The notes below the pieces were generated by a model, which worked only from the letters and a program-made list of their open reading frames with translations, searched no databases and was not told where the DNA came from. A program made the translations under genes and the position numbers. From NCBI GenBank assembly GCA_032716605.1, contig CM064506.1:2883871-2947870 (forward strand): a stretch of 64,000 bases of DNA, in the 5' to 3' direction. Source of the DNA: Paralithodes platypus (taxonomy: Eukaryota; Arthropoda; Malacostraca; Decapoda; Lithodidae). This document shows positions 43,500 to 56,486 of the stretch, piece after piece (the stretch's first letter is position 1; every line of letters starts with the position of its first letter).

Positions 43500-46400
43500 T
43501 ATAAATTTAAACAAAATCCGTACATAAATAACTCGTCTATGGAGTTTTTAAACTTTAAAATAGGCCTATTGGGCCTAAAAATTGGTCAAAATTAAAAAAT
43601 AATTACACCATTGAAACCGCAACGGCGAGACGAAATAATATTAACAAGTCAAAATTCGACCAAAATCACCCAAGGTTTTTCGACCAAAATATTTTCGATT
43701 CTGGGCTAATGGCTGGGCGAAAATGAAATCTACGACCATGTCTAGAAGCAGCTCGGCGAGAAAAAACGAATGGCACCAGTTAGAATTCTCTAGGACTTAT
43801 AGTTTGGGCTACAGAGGACTTTTAAAGTCCAAAAAACGGTCCCCTGGGCCCTCCAGGAACGCCAAGTCAAAATCGAAATCCTAAACTAATGCTCTGATTT
43901 TAATTTGGTTTGCGCCATTCGATTCACCTTGCCAAAGTGTACTTATGGTATAAATTTAAACAAAATCCGTACATAAATAACTCAGTATGGAGTTTTTAAA
44001 CTTTAAAATAGGCCTATTGGGCCTAAAAATTGGTCAAAACTAAACAAATAATTACACCATTGAAACCGCAACGGCGAGACGAATCCAAATATGTAATAAT
44101 ATTGACAAGTCAAAATTCGACCAAAATCACCGATTTGCCTGGGCTTAAACCCAAGGTTTTTCGACCAAAACATTTTCAATTCTGGGCTAATGGCTGGGCG
44201 AAAATGAAATCTACGACCATGTCTAGAAGCAGCTCGGCGAGAAAAAACGAATGGCACCAGTTAGAATTCTCTAGGACTTATAGTTTGGGCTACAGAGGAC
44301 TTTTAAAGTCCAAAAAACGGTCCCCTGGGCCCTCCAGGAACGCCAAGTCAAAATCGAAATCCTAAACTAATGCTCTGATTTTAATTCTGTTTACTCCATT
44401 CGATTCAGCTTGCCAAAGTGTACTTATGGTATAAATTTAAACAAAATCCGTACATAAATAACTCGGTATGGAGTTTTTAAACTTTAAAATAGGCCTATTG
44501 GGCCTAAAAATTGGTCAAAACTAAACAAATAATTACACCATTGAAACCGCAACGGCGAGACGAATCCAAATATGTAATAATATTGACAAGTCAAAAATTC
44601 GACCAAAATCACCGATTTGCCTGGGCAAACCCAAGGTTTTTCGACCAAAATATTTTCGATTCTGGGCTAATGGCTGGGCGAAAATGAAATCTACGACCAT
44701 GTCTAGAAGCAACTCGGCGAGAAAAAACGAATGGCACCAGTTAGAATTATCTAGGACTTATAGTTTGGGCTACAGAGGACTTTTAAAGTCCAAAAAACGG
44801 TCCTCTGGGCCCTCCAGGAACGCCAAGTCAAAATCGAAATCCTAAACTAATGATCCGATTTTAATTTGGTTTGCGCCATTCGATTCACCTTGCCAAAGTG
44901 TACTTATGATATAAATTTAAACAAAATCCGTACATAAATAACTCGTCTATGGAATTTTTAAACTTTAATATAGGCCTATTGGGCCTAAAATTTGGTCAAA
45001 ATTTAAAAAATAATTACACCATTGAAACTGCAACGGCGAGACGAATCCAAATATGTAATAATATTGACAAGTCAAAATTCGACCAAAATCACCGATTTGC
45101 CTGGGCTTAAACCCAAGGTTTTTCGACCAAAATATTTTCGATTCTGGGCTAATGGCTGGGCGAAAATGAAATCTACGACCATGTCTAGAAGCAGCTCGGC
45201 GAGAAAAAACGAATGGCACCAGTTAGAATTCTCTAGGACTTATAGTTTGGGCTACAGAGGACTTTTAAAGTCCAAAAAACGGTCCCCTGGGCCCTCCAGG
45301 AACGCCAAGTCAAAATCGAAATCCTAAACTAATGGTCCAATTTTAATTCTGTTTGCGCCATTCGATTCAGCTTGCCAAAGTGTACTTATGGTATAAATTT
45401 AAACAAAATCCTTACATAAATAACTCGGTATGGAGTTTTTAAACTTTAAAATAGGCCTATTGGGCCTAAAAATTGGTCAAAACTAAAAAAATAATTACAC
45501 CATTGAAACCGCAACGGCGAGACGAATCCAAATATGTAATAATATTGACAAGTCAAAATTCGACCAAAATCACCGATTTGCCTGGGCAAGGTTTTTGCCC
45601 AAGGTTTTTCGACCAAAATATTTTCGATTCTGGGCTAATGGCTGGGCGAAAATGAAATCTACGACCATGTCTAGAAGCAGCTCGGCTAGAAAAAACGAAT
45701 GGCACCAGTTAGAATTATCTAGGCTTTATAGTTTGGGCTACAGAGGACTTTTAAAGTCCAAAAAACGGTCCCCTGGGCCCTCCAGGAACGCCAAGTCAAA
45801 ATCGAAATCCTAAACTAATGCTCTGATTTTAATTCTGTTTACTCCATTCGATTCAGCTTGCCAAAGTGTACTTATGGTATAAATTTAAACAAAATCCGTA
45901 CATAAATAACTCGTCTATGGAGTTTTTAAACTTTAAAATAGGCCTATTGGGCCTAAAAATTGGTCAAAACTAAACAAATAATTACACCATTGAAACCGCA
46001 ACGGCGAGACGAATCCAAATATGTAATAATATTGACAAGTCAAAATTCGACCAAAATCACCGATTTGCCTGGGCTTAAACCCAAGGTTTTTCGACCAAAA
46101 TATTTTCGATTCTGGGCTAATGGCTGGGCGAAAATGAAATCTACGACCATGTCTAGAAGCAGCTCGGCTAGAAAAAACGAATGGCACCAGTTAGAATTAT
46201 CTAGGCTTTATAGTTTGGGCTACAGAGGACTTTAAAAGTCCAAAAAACGGTCCCCTGGGCCCTCCAGGAACGCCAAGTCAAAATCGAAATCCTAAACTAA
46301 TGATCCGATTTTAATTTGGTTTGCGCCATTCGATTCACCTTGCCAAAGTGTACTTATGATATAAATTTAAACAAAATCCGTACATAAATAACTCGTCTAT

Positions 46401-49400
46401 GGAATTTTTAAACTTTAATATAGGCCTATTGGGCCTAAAATTTGGTCAAAATTAAAAAAATAATTACACCATTGAAACTGCAACGGCGAAACGAATCCAA
46501 ATATGTAATAATATTGACAAGTCAAAATTCGACCAAAATCACCGATTTGCCTGGGCTTAAACCCAAGGTTTTTCGACCAAAACATTTTCAATTCTCGGCT
46601 AATGGCTGGGCGAAAATGAAATATACGACCATGTCTAGAAGAAGCTCGGCGAGAAAAAACGAATGGCACCAGTTAGAATTCTCTAGGACTTATAGTTTGG
46701 GCTACAGAGGACTTTTAAAGTCCAAAAAACGGTCCCCTGGGCCCTCCAGGAACGCCAAGTCAAAATCGAAATCCTAAACTAATGCTCTGATTTTAAATCT
46801 GTTTACTCCATTCGATTCAGCTTGCCAAAGTGTACTTATGGTATAAATTTAAACAAAATCCTTACATAAATAACTCAGTATGGAGTTTTTAAACTTTAAA
46901 ATAGGCCTATTGGGCCTAAAAATTGGTCAAAACTAAACAAATAATTACACCATTGAAACCGCAACGGCGAGACGAATCCAAATATGTAATAATATTGACA
47001 AGTCAAAATTCGACCAAAATCACCGATTTGCCTGGGCCCAAGGTTTTTCGACCAAAATATTTTCGATTCTGGGCTAATGGCTGGGCGAAAATGAAATCTA
47101 CGACCATGTCTAGAAGCAGCTCGGCGAGAAAAAACGAATGGCACCAGTTAGAATTATCTAGGACTTATAGTTTGGGCTACAGAGGACTTTTAAAGTCCAA
47201 AAAACGGTCCTCTGGGCCCTCCAGGAACGCCAAGTCAAAATCGAAATCCTAAACTAATGATCCGATTTTAATTTGGTTTGCGCCATTCGATTCACCTTGC
47301 CAAAGTGTACTTATGATATAAATTTAAACAAAATCCGTACATAAATAACTCGTCTATGGAATTTTTAAACTTTAATATAGGCCTATTGGGCCTAAAATTT
47401 GGTCAAAATTTAAAAAATAATTACACCATTGAAACTGCAACGGCGAGACGAATCCAAATATGTAATAATATTGACAAGTCAAAATTCGACCAAAATCACC
47501 GATTTGCCTGGGCTTAAACCCAAGGTTTTTCGACCAAAACATTTTCAATTCTGGGCTAATGGCTGGGCGAAAATGAAATATACGAACATGTCTAGAAGAA
47601 GATCGGCGAGAAAAAACGAATGGCACCAGTTAGAATTCTCTAGGACTTATAGTTTGGGCTACAGAGGACTTTTAAAGTCCAAAAAACGGTCCCCTGGGCC
47701 CTCCAGGAACGCCAAGTCAAAATCGAAATCCTAAACTAATGGTCCAATTTTAATTCTGTTTGCGCCATTCGATTCAGCTTGCCAAAGTGTACTTATGGTA
47801 TAAATTTAAACAAAATCCTTACATAAATAACTCAGTATGGAGTTTTTAAACTTTAAAATAGGCCTATTGGGCCTAAAAATTGGTCAAAACTAAACAAATA
47901 ATTACACCATTGAAACCGCAACGGCGAGACGAATCCAAATATGTAATAATATTGACAAGTCAAAATTCGACCAAAATCACCGATTTGCCTGGGCTTAATT
48001 AAGGTTTTTCGACCAAAATATTTTCGATTCTGGGCTAATAGCTGGGCGAAAATGAAATCTACGACCATGTCTAGAAGCAGCTCGGCGAGAAAAAACGAAT
48101 GGCACCAGTTAGAATTATCTAGGACTTATAGTTTGGGCTACAGAGGACTTTTAAAGTCCAAAAAACGGTCCCCTGGGCCCTCCAGGAACGCCAAGTCAAA
48201 ATCGAAATCCTAAACTAATGCTCTGATTTTAATTCTGTTTACTCCATTCGATTCAGCTTGCCAAAGTGTACTTATGGTATAAATTTAAACAAAATCCGTA
48301 CATAAATAACTCGGTATGGAGTTTTTAAACTTTGAAATAGGCCTATTTAGGCCTAAAAATTGGTCAAAACTAAAACAATAATTACACCATTGAAACCGCA
48401 ACGGCGAGACGAATCCAAATATGTAATAATATTGACAAGTCAAAATTCGACCAAAATCACCGATTTGCCTGGGCTTAATAATAAACCCAAGGTTTTTCGA
48501 CCAAAACATTTTCAATTTTGGGCTAATGGCTGGGCGAAAATGAAATCTACGACCATGTCTAGAAGCAGCTCGGCTAGAAAAAACGAATGGCACCAGTTAG
48601 AATTATCTAGGCTTTATAGTTTGGGCTACAGAGGACTTTTAAAGTCCAAAAAACGGTCCCCTGGGCCCTCCAGGAACGCCAAGTCAAAATCGAAATCCTA
48701 AACTAATGGTCCAATTTTAATTCTGTTTGCGCCATTCGATTCAGCTTGCCAAAGTGTACTTATGGTATAAATTTAAACAAAATCCGTACATAAATAACTC
48801 GGTATGGAGTTTTTAAACTTTGAAATAGGCCTATTTAGGCCTAAAAATTGGTCAAAACTAAAAAAATAATTACACCATTGAAACCGCAACGGCGAGACGA
48901 ATCCAAATATGTAATAATATTGACAAGTCAAAATTCGACCAAAATCACCGATTTGCCTGGGCCCAAGGTTTTTCGACCAAAATATTTTCGATTCTGGGCT
49001 AATGGCTGGGCGAAAATGAAATCTACGACCATGTCTAGAAGCAGCTCGGCGAGAAAAAACGAATGGCACCAGTTAGAATTATCTACGACTTATAGTTTGG
49101 GCTACAGAGGACTTTTAAAGTCCAAAAAACGGTCCCCTGGGCCCTCCAGGAACGCCAAGTCAAAATCGAAATCCTAAACTAATGGTCCAATTTTAATTTT
49201 GTTTGCGCCATTCGATTCAGCTTGCCAAAGTGTACTTATGGTATAAATTTAAACAAAATCCGTACATAAATAACTCGGTATGGAGTTTTTAAACTTTGAA
49301 ATAGGCCTATTTAGGCCTAAAAATTGGTCAAAACTAAACAAATAATTACACCATTGAAACCGCAACGGCGAGACGAATCCAAATATGTAATAATATTGAC

Positions 49401-51187
49401 AAGTCAAAATTCGACCAAAATCACCGATTTGCCTGGGCTTAAACCCAAGGTTTTTCGACCAAAATATTTTCGATTCTGGGCTAATGGCTGGGCGAAAATG
49501 AAATCTACGACCATGTCTAGAAGCAGCTCGGCTAGAAAAAACGAATGGCACCAGTTAGATTTATCTAGGCTTTATAGTTTGGGCTACAGAGGACTTTTAA
49601 AGTCCAAAAAACGGTCCCCTGGGCCCTCCAGGAACGCCAAGTCAAAATCGAAATCCTAAACTAATGGTCCAATTTTAATTTTGTTTGCGCCATTCGATTC
49701 AGCTTGCCAAAGTGTACTTATGGTATAAATTTAAACAAAATCCGTACATAAATAACTCGGTATGGAGTTTTTAAACTTTAAAATAGGCCTATTGGGCCTA
49801 AAAATTGGTCAAAATTAAAAAAATAATTACACCAGAGAGACGAATCCAAATATGTAATAATATTGACAAGTCAAAATTCGACCAAAATCACCGATTTGCC
49901 TGGGCTTTGCCAAGGTTTTTCGACCAAAACATTTTCGATTCTGGGCTAATGGCTGGGCGAAAATGAAATATACGACCATGTCTAGAAGAAGCTCGGCGAG
50001 AAAAAACGAATGGCACCAGTTAGAATTCTCTAGGACTTATAGTTTGGGCTACAGAGGACTTTTAAAGTCCAAAAAACGGTCCCCTGGGCCCTCCAGGAAC
50101 GCCAAATCAAAATCGAAATCCTAAACTAATGGTCCAATTTTAATTTTGTTTGCGCCATTCTATTCAGCTTGCCAAAGTGTACTTATGGTATAAATTTAAA
50201 CAAAATCCTTACATAAATAACTCAGTATGGAGTTTTTAAACTTTAAAATAGGCCTATTGGGCCTAAAAATTTGTCAACTAAAAATATAATTACACCACTG
50301 AAACCGCAACGGCGAGACGGATCCAAATATTTAATAATATTGACAAGTCAAAATTCGACCAAAATCACCGATTTGCCTGGGCTTAAACCCAAGGTTTTTC
50401 GACCAAAATATTTTCGATTCTGGGCTAATGGCTGGGCGAAAATGAAATCTACGACCATGTCTAGAAGCAGCTCGGCGAGAAAAAAAAGAATGGTACCAGT
50501 TAGAATTCTCTAGGACTTATAGTTTGGGCTACAGAGGACTTTTAAAGTCCAAAAAACGGTCCCCTGGGCCCTCCAGGAACGCCAAGTCAAAATCTAAATC
50601 CTAACCTAATGATCCAATTTTAATTTGGTTTGTGCCATTCGATTCACCTTGCCAAAGTGTACTTATGGTATAAATTTAAACAAAATCCGTACATAAATAA
50701 CTCGGTATGAAGTTTTTAAACTTTAAAATAGGCCTATTGGGCCTAAAAATTGGTCAAAACTAAAAATATAATTACACCATTGAAACCGCAACGGCGAGAC
50801 GAATCCAAATATGTAATAATATTGACAAGTCAAAATTCGACCAAAATCACCGATTTGCCTGGGTTTTTAAAAAAATAATGTTTAATTCTGGGCGAATGGC
50901 TGGTCGAAAATGGAATCTACTATCATGTCTGGAAGGTGTTGGGCGAGATAAATCGAATGGCATCAGGTAGAATTAATTTGGACTTTTAGTTTGGGCTACA
51001 AAAGACTTTTAAGGTTGAAAAAGTGCTCATTTCGGGAGTTTCTGGAATTCGAATCAAAATCTAAATCCTAAAGTAATGGTCTGATTTGAAGTTTGTTTGT
51101 GCCATTGGATTCAGCGGTGAAAGTGTACTTGTGGTAGAAATTTGAGCAAAATCCATTCATGAATAACCCGTCTATGGGTGAATTAGA

Positions 51188-51218
<31 letters not shown>

Positions 51219-51310
51219 CACAGTATACATATATACTGTATATATTCAAAATAAAAAATAGGTCTATTGGGCCTAAAAAATGGTCTAAATAAATAAAAAT
51301 ATAAACGGAG
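43500..51310 (+). repeat. Satellite array, about 481-bp monomer, 15 conserved units plus decayed right edge
   Basis: Units begin at TATAAATTTAAACAAAATCC: 43500, 43949, 44430, 44910, 45392, 45878, 46360, 46842, 47317, 47799, 48278, 48766, 49242, 49724, 50189, 50669, then a diverged start at 51133. Monomers 1-15 are very similar. Monomer 16 decays from about 50860, and a partial unit fades out by about 51310. Every monomer carries a basic plus-strand frame (up to 111 codons, ending KSKKRSPGPSRNAKSKSKS) and an opposing minus-strand frame of about 84 codons. The plus frame starts with TTG and not ATG, so I do not call genes. The downstream spacer exists in at least three versions. Confidence 0.97.
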
Positions 51311-52260
51311 TCCATATATAGCCTACCCTTGAAAACACAAAATTCGAACATGACTTGCCAAGGTACTAGAAGGTATAGCCCGAGTTTAATTTTCGCGAAT
51401 AAGGAATAAAGAACCGGGAACCAAATTCAGGTGGGTAACAGTAAGTCTGTGTGATTCCGAGGCCATTTGTTTGTTTTCCGTTGCTGCAGATTTGTTTACG
51501 AATGGAGGGTCGCAAGCCTAACTGACCTAACCTCTTTAGTCGCCTTTTACAACACGCACGAGTCATGTCAATATAGTAAAAATGGTGAAAAATAAAGTAA
51601 GACTGATCTTGGCAAGAAAGTTTAAAAAAAAATTAAGTAAGACAGAAAATAGGTGAAATTATTTACAGCCCATTTGCTTTAGCCCTTTTGAGTTAGAGGT
51701 TAGGGGTTACAATTTCTGGCCTACCTATAATGATTGGACTATGGGTAATGACTGAATGAAGCCCAGTATTTATTATTAGTCCAGAATCATATAATCTTGT
51801 CAGGGATTTACTTTGGCAAACACAGAGATACAGGTATTTTATATTTAAAGTTATGCACAAATGATTGTTCTGTACAATTTATAAGCTAAAATTACAATTA
51901 CAAAAGATTTGAACAAAATATACAGTACTACCAGCAATAAAGTTCTGTTGTTTTCTGATGTTAATTGTGACAAGACACACAAACGGCACACAAATTACAT
52001 TTTCTCCAACATGTATCTTAACCCAGCAAGTGCAATAAGCCTCACGGAAGTACATTATGTGTATAGCAAATGTGATAGGCCTCACGGAAGCAAGACCATG
52101 AAAAAAAAAATCCAAAACACCCTAGGGGCTCTCAATACAAAGAAATATGTCATTAGATGAGATAATTCCCCTCTAGTACTTATTACCACTCATCCACATG
52201 TGTCTCAAGCCCCCCATTCCTCTCCTTTCCCATCTTTTCCCCCCTCCTCAGTTATCAGCT
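51311..52260. other. No gene recognised; family G fragment at 51652-51735
   Basis: (TA)n at 51190-51245 lies just left. 'gcccatttgctttagccctt' and 'tctggcctacctat' at 51668-51728 match family G. Frames on both strands at 51879-52160 have no domain. Confidence 0.5.
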
Positions 52261-52299
52261 AGTTTTCCTCTTATTTCCCCCATTTATTGTGTTATCCTT

Positions 52300-52565
52300 A
52301 GCTGGCGCATGTGCTGGCTTTAAGAACTATTATTATTATTACCAGTGTGAGATCTCTCCCGCAAGCCTCAGTGTCATGCAAGACCTTGCAAAGGGAGGGT
52401 GTATGTCTCTTGGCCGGCTGCCTCAGAATACGACCGGGTGGTGAAATTTTACGTTTTCACACAGTAATTGCTGTTCCCATTTCTTTTATTGCTCTTCAAG
52501 GTTCATCTATCTATCTATCTATCTATTGCCTGACGCCGTGATCCCCGAAGGGGTGGCCACGGTTC
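52300..52565 (+). repeat. Retroelement 3' end with (TCTA)n tail, class unknown
   Basis: A 76-codon frame (52311-52541) runs into (ATCT)n at 52504-52528, followed by TGATCCCCGAAGGGGTGGCC, a hairpin also seen near 27985. Looks like the end of a dispersed element. Confidence 0.4.
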
Positions 52566-52696
52566 ATATGTTCATCATATAAGTAAAATAAACGTACATG
52601 AAGAAGAAATGAAGCTTTATACGGTAAATATAATGAATTCTGTCAGAATTGAAGGTACTGTAATAAATTTGCCTATAACTATATTCGTCAACTGTG

Positions 52697-53391
52697 CAAA
52701 GGCGAGCTTGTGTTAAGTGATGATCCTGTGGCTGTGAATTTTGGAAATGAGTCTTTGGAGCTGGTGAACAAGTTTTGTTACCTAGGAGATACCATCTCTG
52801 CCGGTGGTGGGGCCGAGGCTGCCACTGTTGCTAGAATTAGGTGTGGCTGGGGGAAGTTCAGAGAATTGATGCCAATCCTGACCATGAAAAGAATGCCTCT
52901 CCCCCTGAAGGGAAAGGTGTATTCCTCATGTGTTAGAAGTGCAATGACGTATGCCTCAGAAACATGGGCCGTTAAAGTAGAGGATGTCAACAGAATGGAG
53001 CGTAATGAGATGAGAATGGTGAGATGGATGTGTGGGGCCAGGCTACAGGATAGAATAACAAATGTTGAGCTGAGGAAACGTTTAGGTATACAGAGTACAG
53101 TATTAGCGAGGTGATGCGTACAAGTAGACTGGGATGGTATGGACATGTGGAGAGAATGGATGAACAAAATTGGGTGAAAAAATGCAGGTCTGTGATTGTG
53201 GAGGGAGCTGCACCAAGGGTTGGACCGAGGAAGACCTGGGATCGGGCTATACGCGCCGATCTCAAATCCAAGAGCTTGACAAGTGAAGCAGCCCTTAACA
53301 GGGTTGCCTGGAACGCCGCCATTAGGACAAGAGACTGAAACTGCACGTATGTGTGGAACACTCAGTCTTAAAATTTTATGTATGTATGTGT
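52697..53391 (+). mobile_element. LINE-2 3' fragment, copy 2 (frameshifted)
   Basis: Encodes GELVLSDDPVAVNF, NKFCYLGDTISAGGGAEAAT, MTYASETWAVKVEDVNRMER, then a 5-nt insertion near 53092-53102 shifts the frame before SRLGWYGHVERMDEQNW. The end is TTAAAATTTTATGTATGTATG. Homologous to 33003-33576 and 61482-62175. Confidence 0.93.
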
Positions 53392-53413
53392 ATGTAATTA
53401 TGAAATTGCCGGG

Positions 53414-53614
53414 TTAACCCCTTAAACAAAATGACAAAATTTACATCATATTTTGGTTTCCATTAGACTAATTTATTTCTAGCTTATAATCAACCTCTCG
53501 GATTTAAAGGGGTTAATATGTCTCAATAACATAGTTCCTTCTTGAACTGCATAAAATAATTTAATATTAGCCAGAATCAAAGATAAAAAGACATCATCGT
53601 GCTGAAGGGGTTAA
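53414..53614. mobile_element. Family A TTAA MITE, complete
   Basis: TTAACCCCTTAAACAAAATG at the left and GTGCTGAAGGGGTTAA at the right, 201 bp. Both stem arms are present but diverged. Confidence 0.88.
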
Positions 53615-54140
53615 ACTGAATAACATTATAAGAGCTAAACTGCAAGCCATAATAAAATAATAAAGATGCTACCATGCTGAAAAAGTTGAATATAAATAAT
53701 AATAATAATCATGTCAAATCTGCAAGTGCGGTTATTGATATCACTAACACCTTTTAACCAAATATTTAATTATTTGTTATTAAACTTCTCAGTACAAGCC
53801 CCAATACTCTGGGGAACAATGGAACTGAACGGGTGTGTATTTGTGAAGGCAAATGTAAGTGTTATTTTGTGTTTATGAGTGAGGATGTGTGAATGTAAAT
53901 GTGTGTGTTCATGTGTGAATGTCTTGATTGTGTGTGTGTGTTTGTGGGTAAGTGTATAACTGTGTGAGTACAACGTGAGTGTAAGTACTGTTGTGTTTAT
54001 GTGTGAGCGCATGATTGTATGGTTGAGTGTAAATGTGTGTGTTGTGTATTCAATTGATAAAACTTATTTTAAATTTCCCTAAAACTCAGCACTTTTATAC
54101 TGCAGGCATATACTGGATAATTAATTACAAAGATTACAGC
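53615..54140. other. GT-rich stretch, no gene recognised
   Basis: TGTGTGAATG-type low-complexity DNA at 53835-54050. Confidence 0.6.
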
Positions 54141-54466
54141 TTAAGGGGAGATCTCCACTTGAGGGATTTTTTTCTTGACCCCTTTCTCCCTCATGTTTAG
54201 CCCCATTGCTTTTGATATTATAAAACGTTTGCCCCATTAGTTTAGCGATTTTAAGAACTTTCACCCCATATTAAGACCTTTCGTGCCATTCAGGTGTCAA
54301 TTTTATCCTGGCGAGCGATAGCGAGCCTGTAATTTAAGAGGAACCGGCCTTTGGCCGGGACATTTTTCTACCGAAAAATGTACAAATATATCTTGAAAGG
54401 GACTCAAGGGGGTGTAATTTTAAGCTTGATGGAGGTCTAGGGAACAAACTAAATACCTCCCCTTAA
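54141..54466 (+). mobile_element. Family B TTAA element, complete
   Basis: TTAAGGGGAGATCTCC at the left and ACCTCCCCTTAA at the right, 326 bp. CTGGCGAGCGATAGCGAGCC and GGCCTTTGGCCGGG are conserved. Confidence 0.92.
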
Positions 54467-55015
54467 TGAATACACCAATAGTATACAGTATACATACAAA
54501 ATACAAAGGACGAAGTTACATACAAAAATAACAGAAGTATATTATTGTATTTGTTTTTCATCTATAAGATGAAAAACCCATCTATAAGTATATCTACCAG
54601 GTAATTCATATTGGGTGATTTAATGTTCACCAGTAAACCAATCAACATATGGTATATTTTTCTTGGGCCTCTAGCCTACATTCCTAGACAAACCCCCATC
54701 ATTATCGGTGGTAGTTACTATTACATACATTGTAACGGCTGAGTTAGGATAGCCTTTCTGTAGTTGGAGTGTACAGCAGTAATACAATAAAGTCCCTCCA
54801 CAACACCGTCCCCTCATGTCACCACTGTGGCTCATGTTGGCATAGTGCTAACCGTGACTCAGGAAGACTCAACCAAGTACCACTGCAGCACCTACACCAG
54901 CCTCAATACAGTAATGCTACAAGACAGTACCATACCAAGACTCTACTGTACATTAGGCAACTTGGACTTAAGTTCAATAATACCCTGCCTCACCATGCAA
55001 ACACTGTGGCTGATA
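54467..55015. other. No gene recognised
   Basis: Two frames at 54769-55065 lack a domain. Their end already runs into family H sequence. Confidence 0.45.
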
Positions 55016-55019
55016 CTGG

Positions 55020-55090
55020 CATGGCCTTCCTTAGGGATTTAAGGCTGTTCGGCCAGGCAGCCTAGGGAACGACAACAAGAACTAAACTCG
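55020..55090 (+). repeat. Family H retroposon 3' end
   Basis: GCTGTTCGGCCAGGCAGCC then 'ggaacgacaacaag' equals the (AAC)-tailed end seen on the minus strand at 60560-60620. Confidence 0.65.
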
Positions 55091-55105
55091 GTAAAGCAGC
55101 TACAC

Positions 55106-55535
55106 TAGTTGGAGCGTAGAAGAGAACATTATCTAATAATTTACACATGGAAAATCGCAGAGGGTTTAGTACCAAACCTACGTACCCCGATAGTCATGAA
55201 ATTCAGTGATAGGAGAGGCTGGGAATGCGATATCCCCCGGATGAATAACCGGGGTGCTATGAGCTCTCTGCGAGAGGGTTGGTTATCACACAGAGGACCA
55301 CGTCTCTTCAACAAACTCCCACTGCGAATAAGAGAATGAGGGGCGTCTTGTTAAACCACTTCAAGAGAGCCCTCGATGTCGTAATGCAAAAAGTGCCAGA
55401 CGAGCCCATCTTCGCAGGGGAGCTTGCTGCCCCTTCGAACAGCCTGCTGCACCAAATCACCACCCAGAACGAGGGGTGGCTAGAAGAATGGTGAACACAA
55501 CCTTAGGTGACCTTAGGTGACCTTAGGTTGGATCT
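55106..55535 (+). pseudogene. Non-LTR retrotransposon C-terminal tail, one frameshift (LINE-3)
   Basis: Encodes LERRREHYLIIYTWKIAEGL, later HRGPRLFNKLPLRIRE, then after a shift near 55335 LLNHFKRALDVVMQKVPDEP, ending at TGA 55492-55494. This ERRRExY...YxWK...RGPRLFN pattern is the C-terminal tail of reverse transcriptases from LINE families common in marine invertebrates. The RT domain is absent. A CCTTAGGTGA decamer is repeated about three times just after the stop (55502-55530), probably the element's tail. Confidence 0.85.
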
Positions 55536-56486
55536 CTGCCTGAAGGTGCCAAGAGATGAATGTGTGGTATTTTCACAGATAAATGCCTCTCCTGGATAAT
55601 ATCTTTTAGTCGCTTCTTTCAACACTTATTTGAGGGAATATTCTTTTTGCAATCTGCCCCAGTGCAGAGGCTCCCTATTCCTATATTAAATTTTAACAAA
55701 ATGTAACCAGATAGGAATACTGTATCATAATATAATGTAATTCACCTACCAGTAATTCATTTGTTTTTGAGATAATATTCCTACTCTGAGACCATCTAGA
55801 TACCAGATAACTCAGAATATCGATTAACTTAGGTTATTAGTGGGTCCGGTAGTACCTTAAAGCCTGTTAATTGCTGGAGGCCCCTTTAATTCCATATATT
55901 TTTCTTGGCATTCTGTCCTCATCCATTCTCTGAACATGATTGTACCACCTCAGTCATTTTCTTAATCCATTCATTTACTCCACATTCAATGCTTGCTCTT
56001 CCATTCCAAAAGACTCTTGTAGTCTGCAACACTTCACTAATACATTCTAAACCAAATTGATCTCTCAACTCTGCTCTTGTTTGTCCATTTCTCACTGTAG
56101 CATTTCACTTCTATCTCATCATGCTCATTCCAGTACGCTAAGTCTATGGGAAAATGTATATAACGATCTGAGTAATAATAATAACTTAATAAGCAATGAA
56201 AAATAATAATAATAAAATGTTTCCTACTAAATATACAAATACATACCGATATGTTTTTTGTTTTTTCACAATATATCATGTCATGCAATATTGTATATAT
56301 TTGAGCTAATTGATAGGAATAAAACTATATAATTCTAGACCTTTGTTCTGTTAATCACATACGTCACATATTAAGGCTATAATTCCCCATAGTCTAATAG
56401 TATATGGTCTTTACATAAGTAGTTACCATGCTATTGAATATATAAAGCAATAAGGATATGAATAATAGTGATTAAGTTGTCCCATT
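55536..56486. other. No gene recognised
   Basis: 'aagcctgttaattgctggaggcccc' at 55860 is an isolated family A interior fragment. The rest is AT-rich. Confidence 0.5.

Noticed and set aside
44030..49659. Repeated 111-codon basic protein family in the satellite
   Set aside because: It begins with TTG and has no ATG at the same place, is broken by the hypervariable indels in several monomers, and is matched by an equally open opposite strand.
55502..55530. Telomere-like CCTTAGGTGA repeat
   Set aside because: It is a decamer repeated about three times at a LINE tail, not the TTAGG pentamer.
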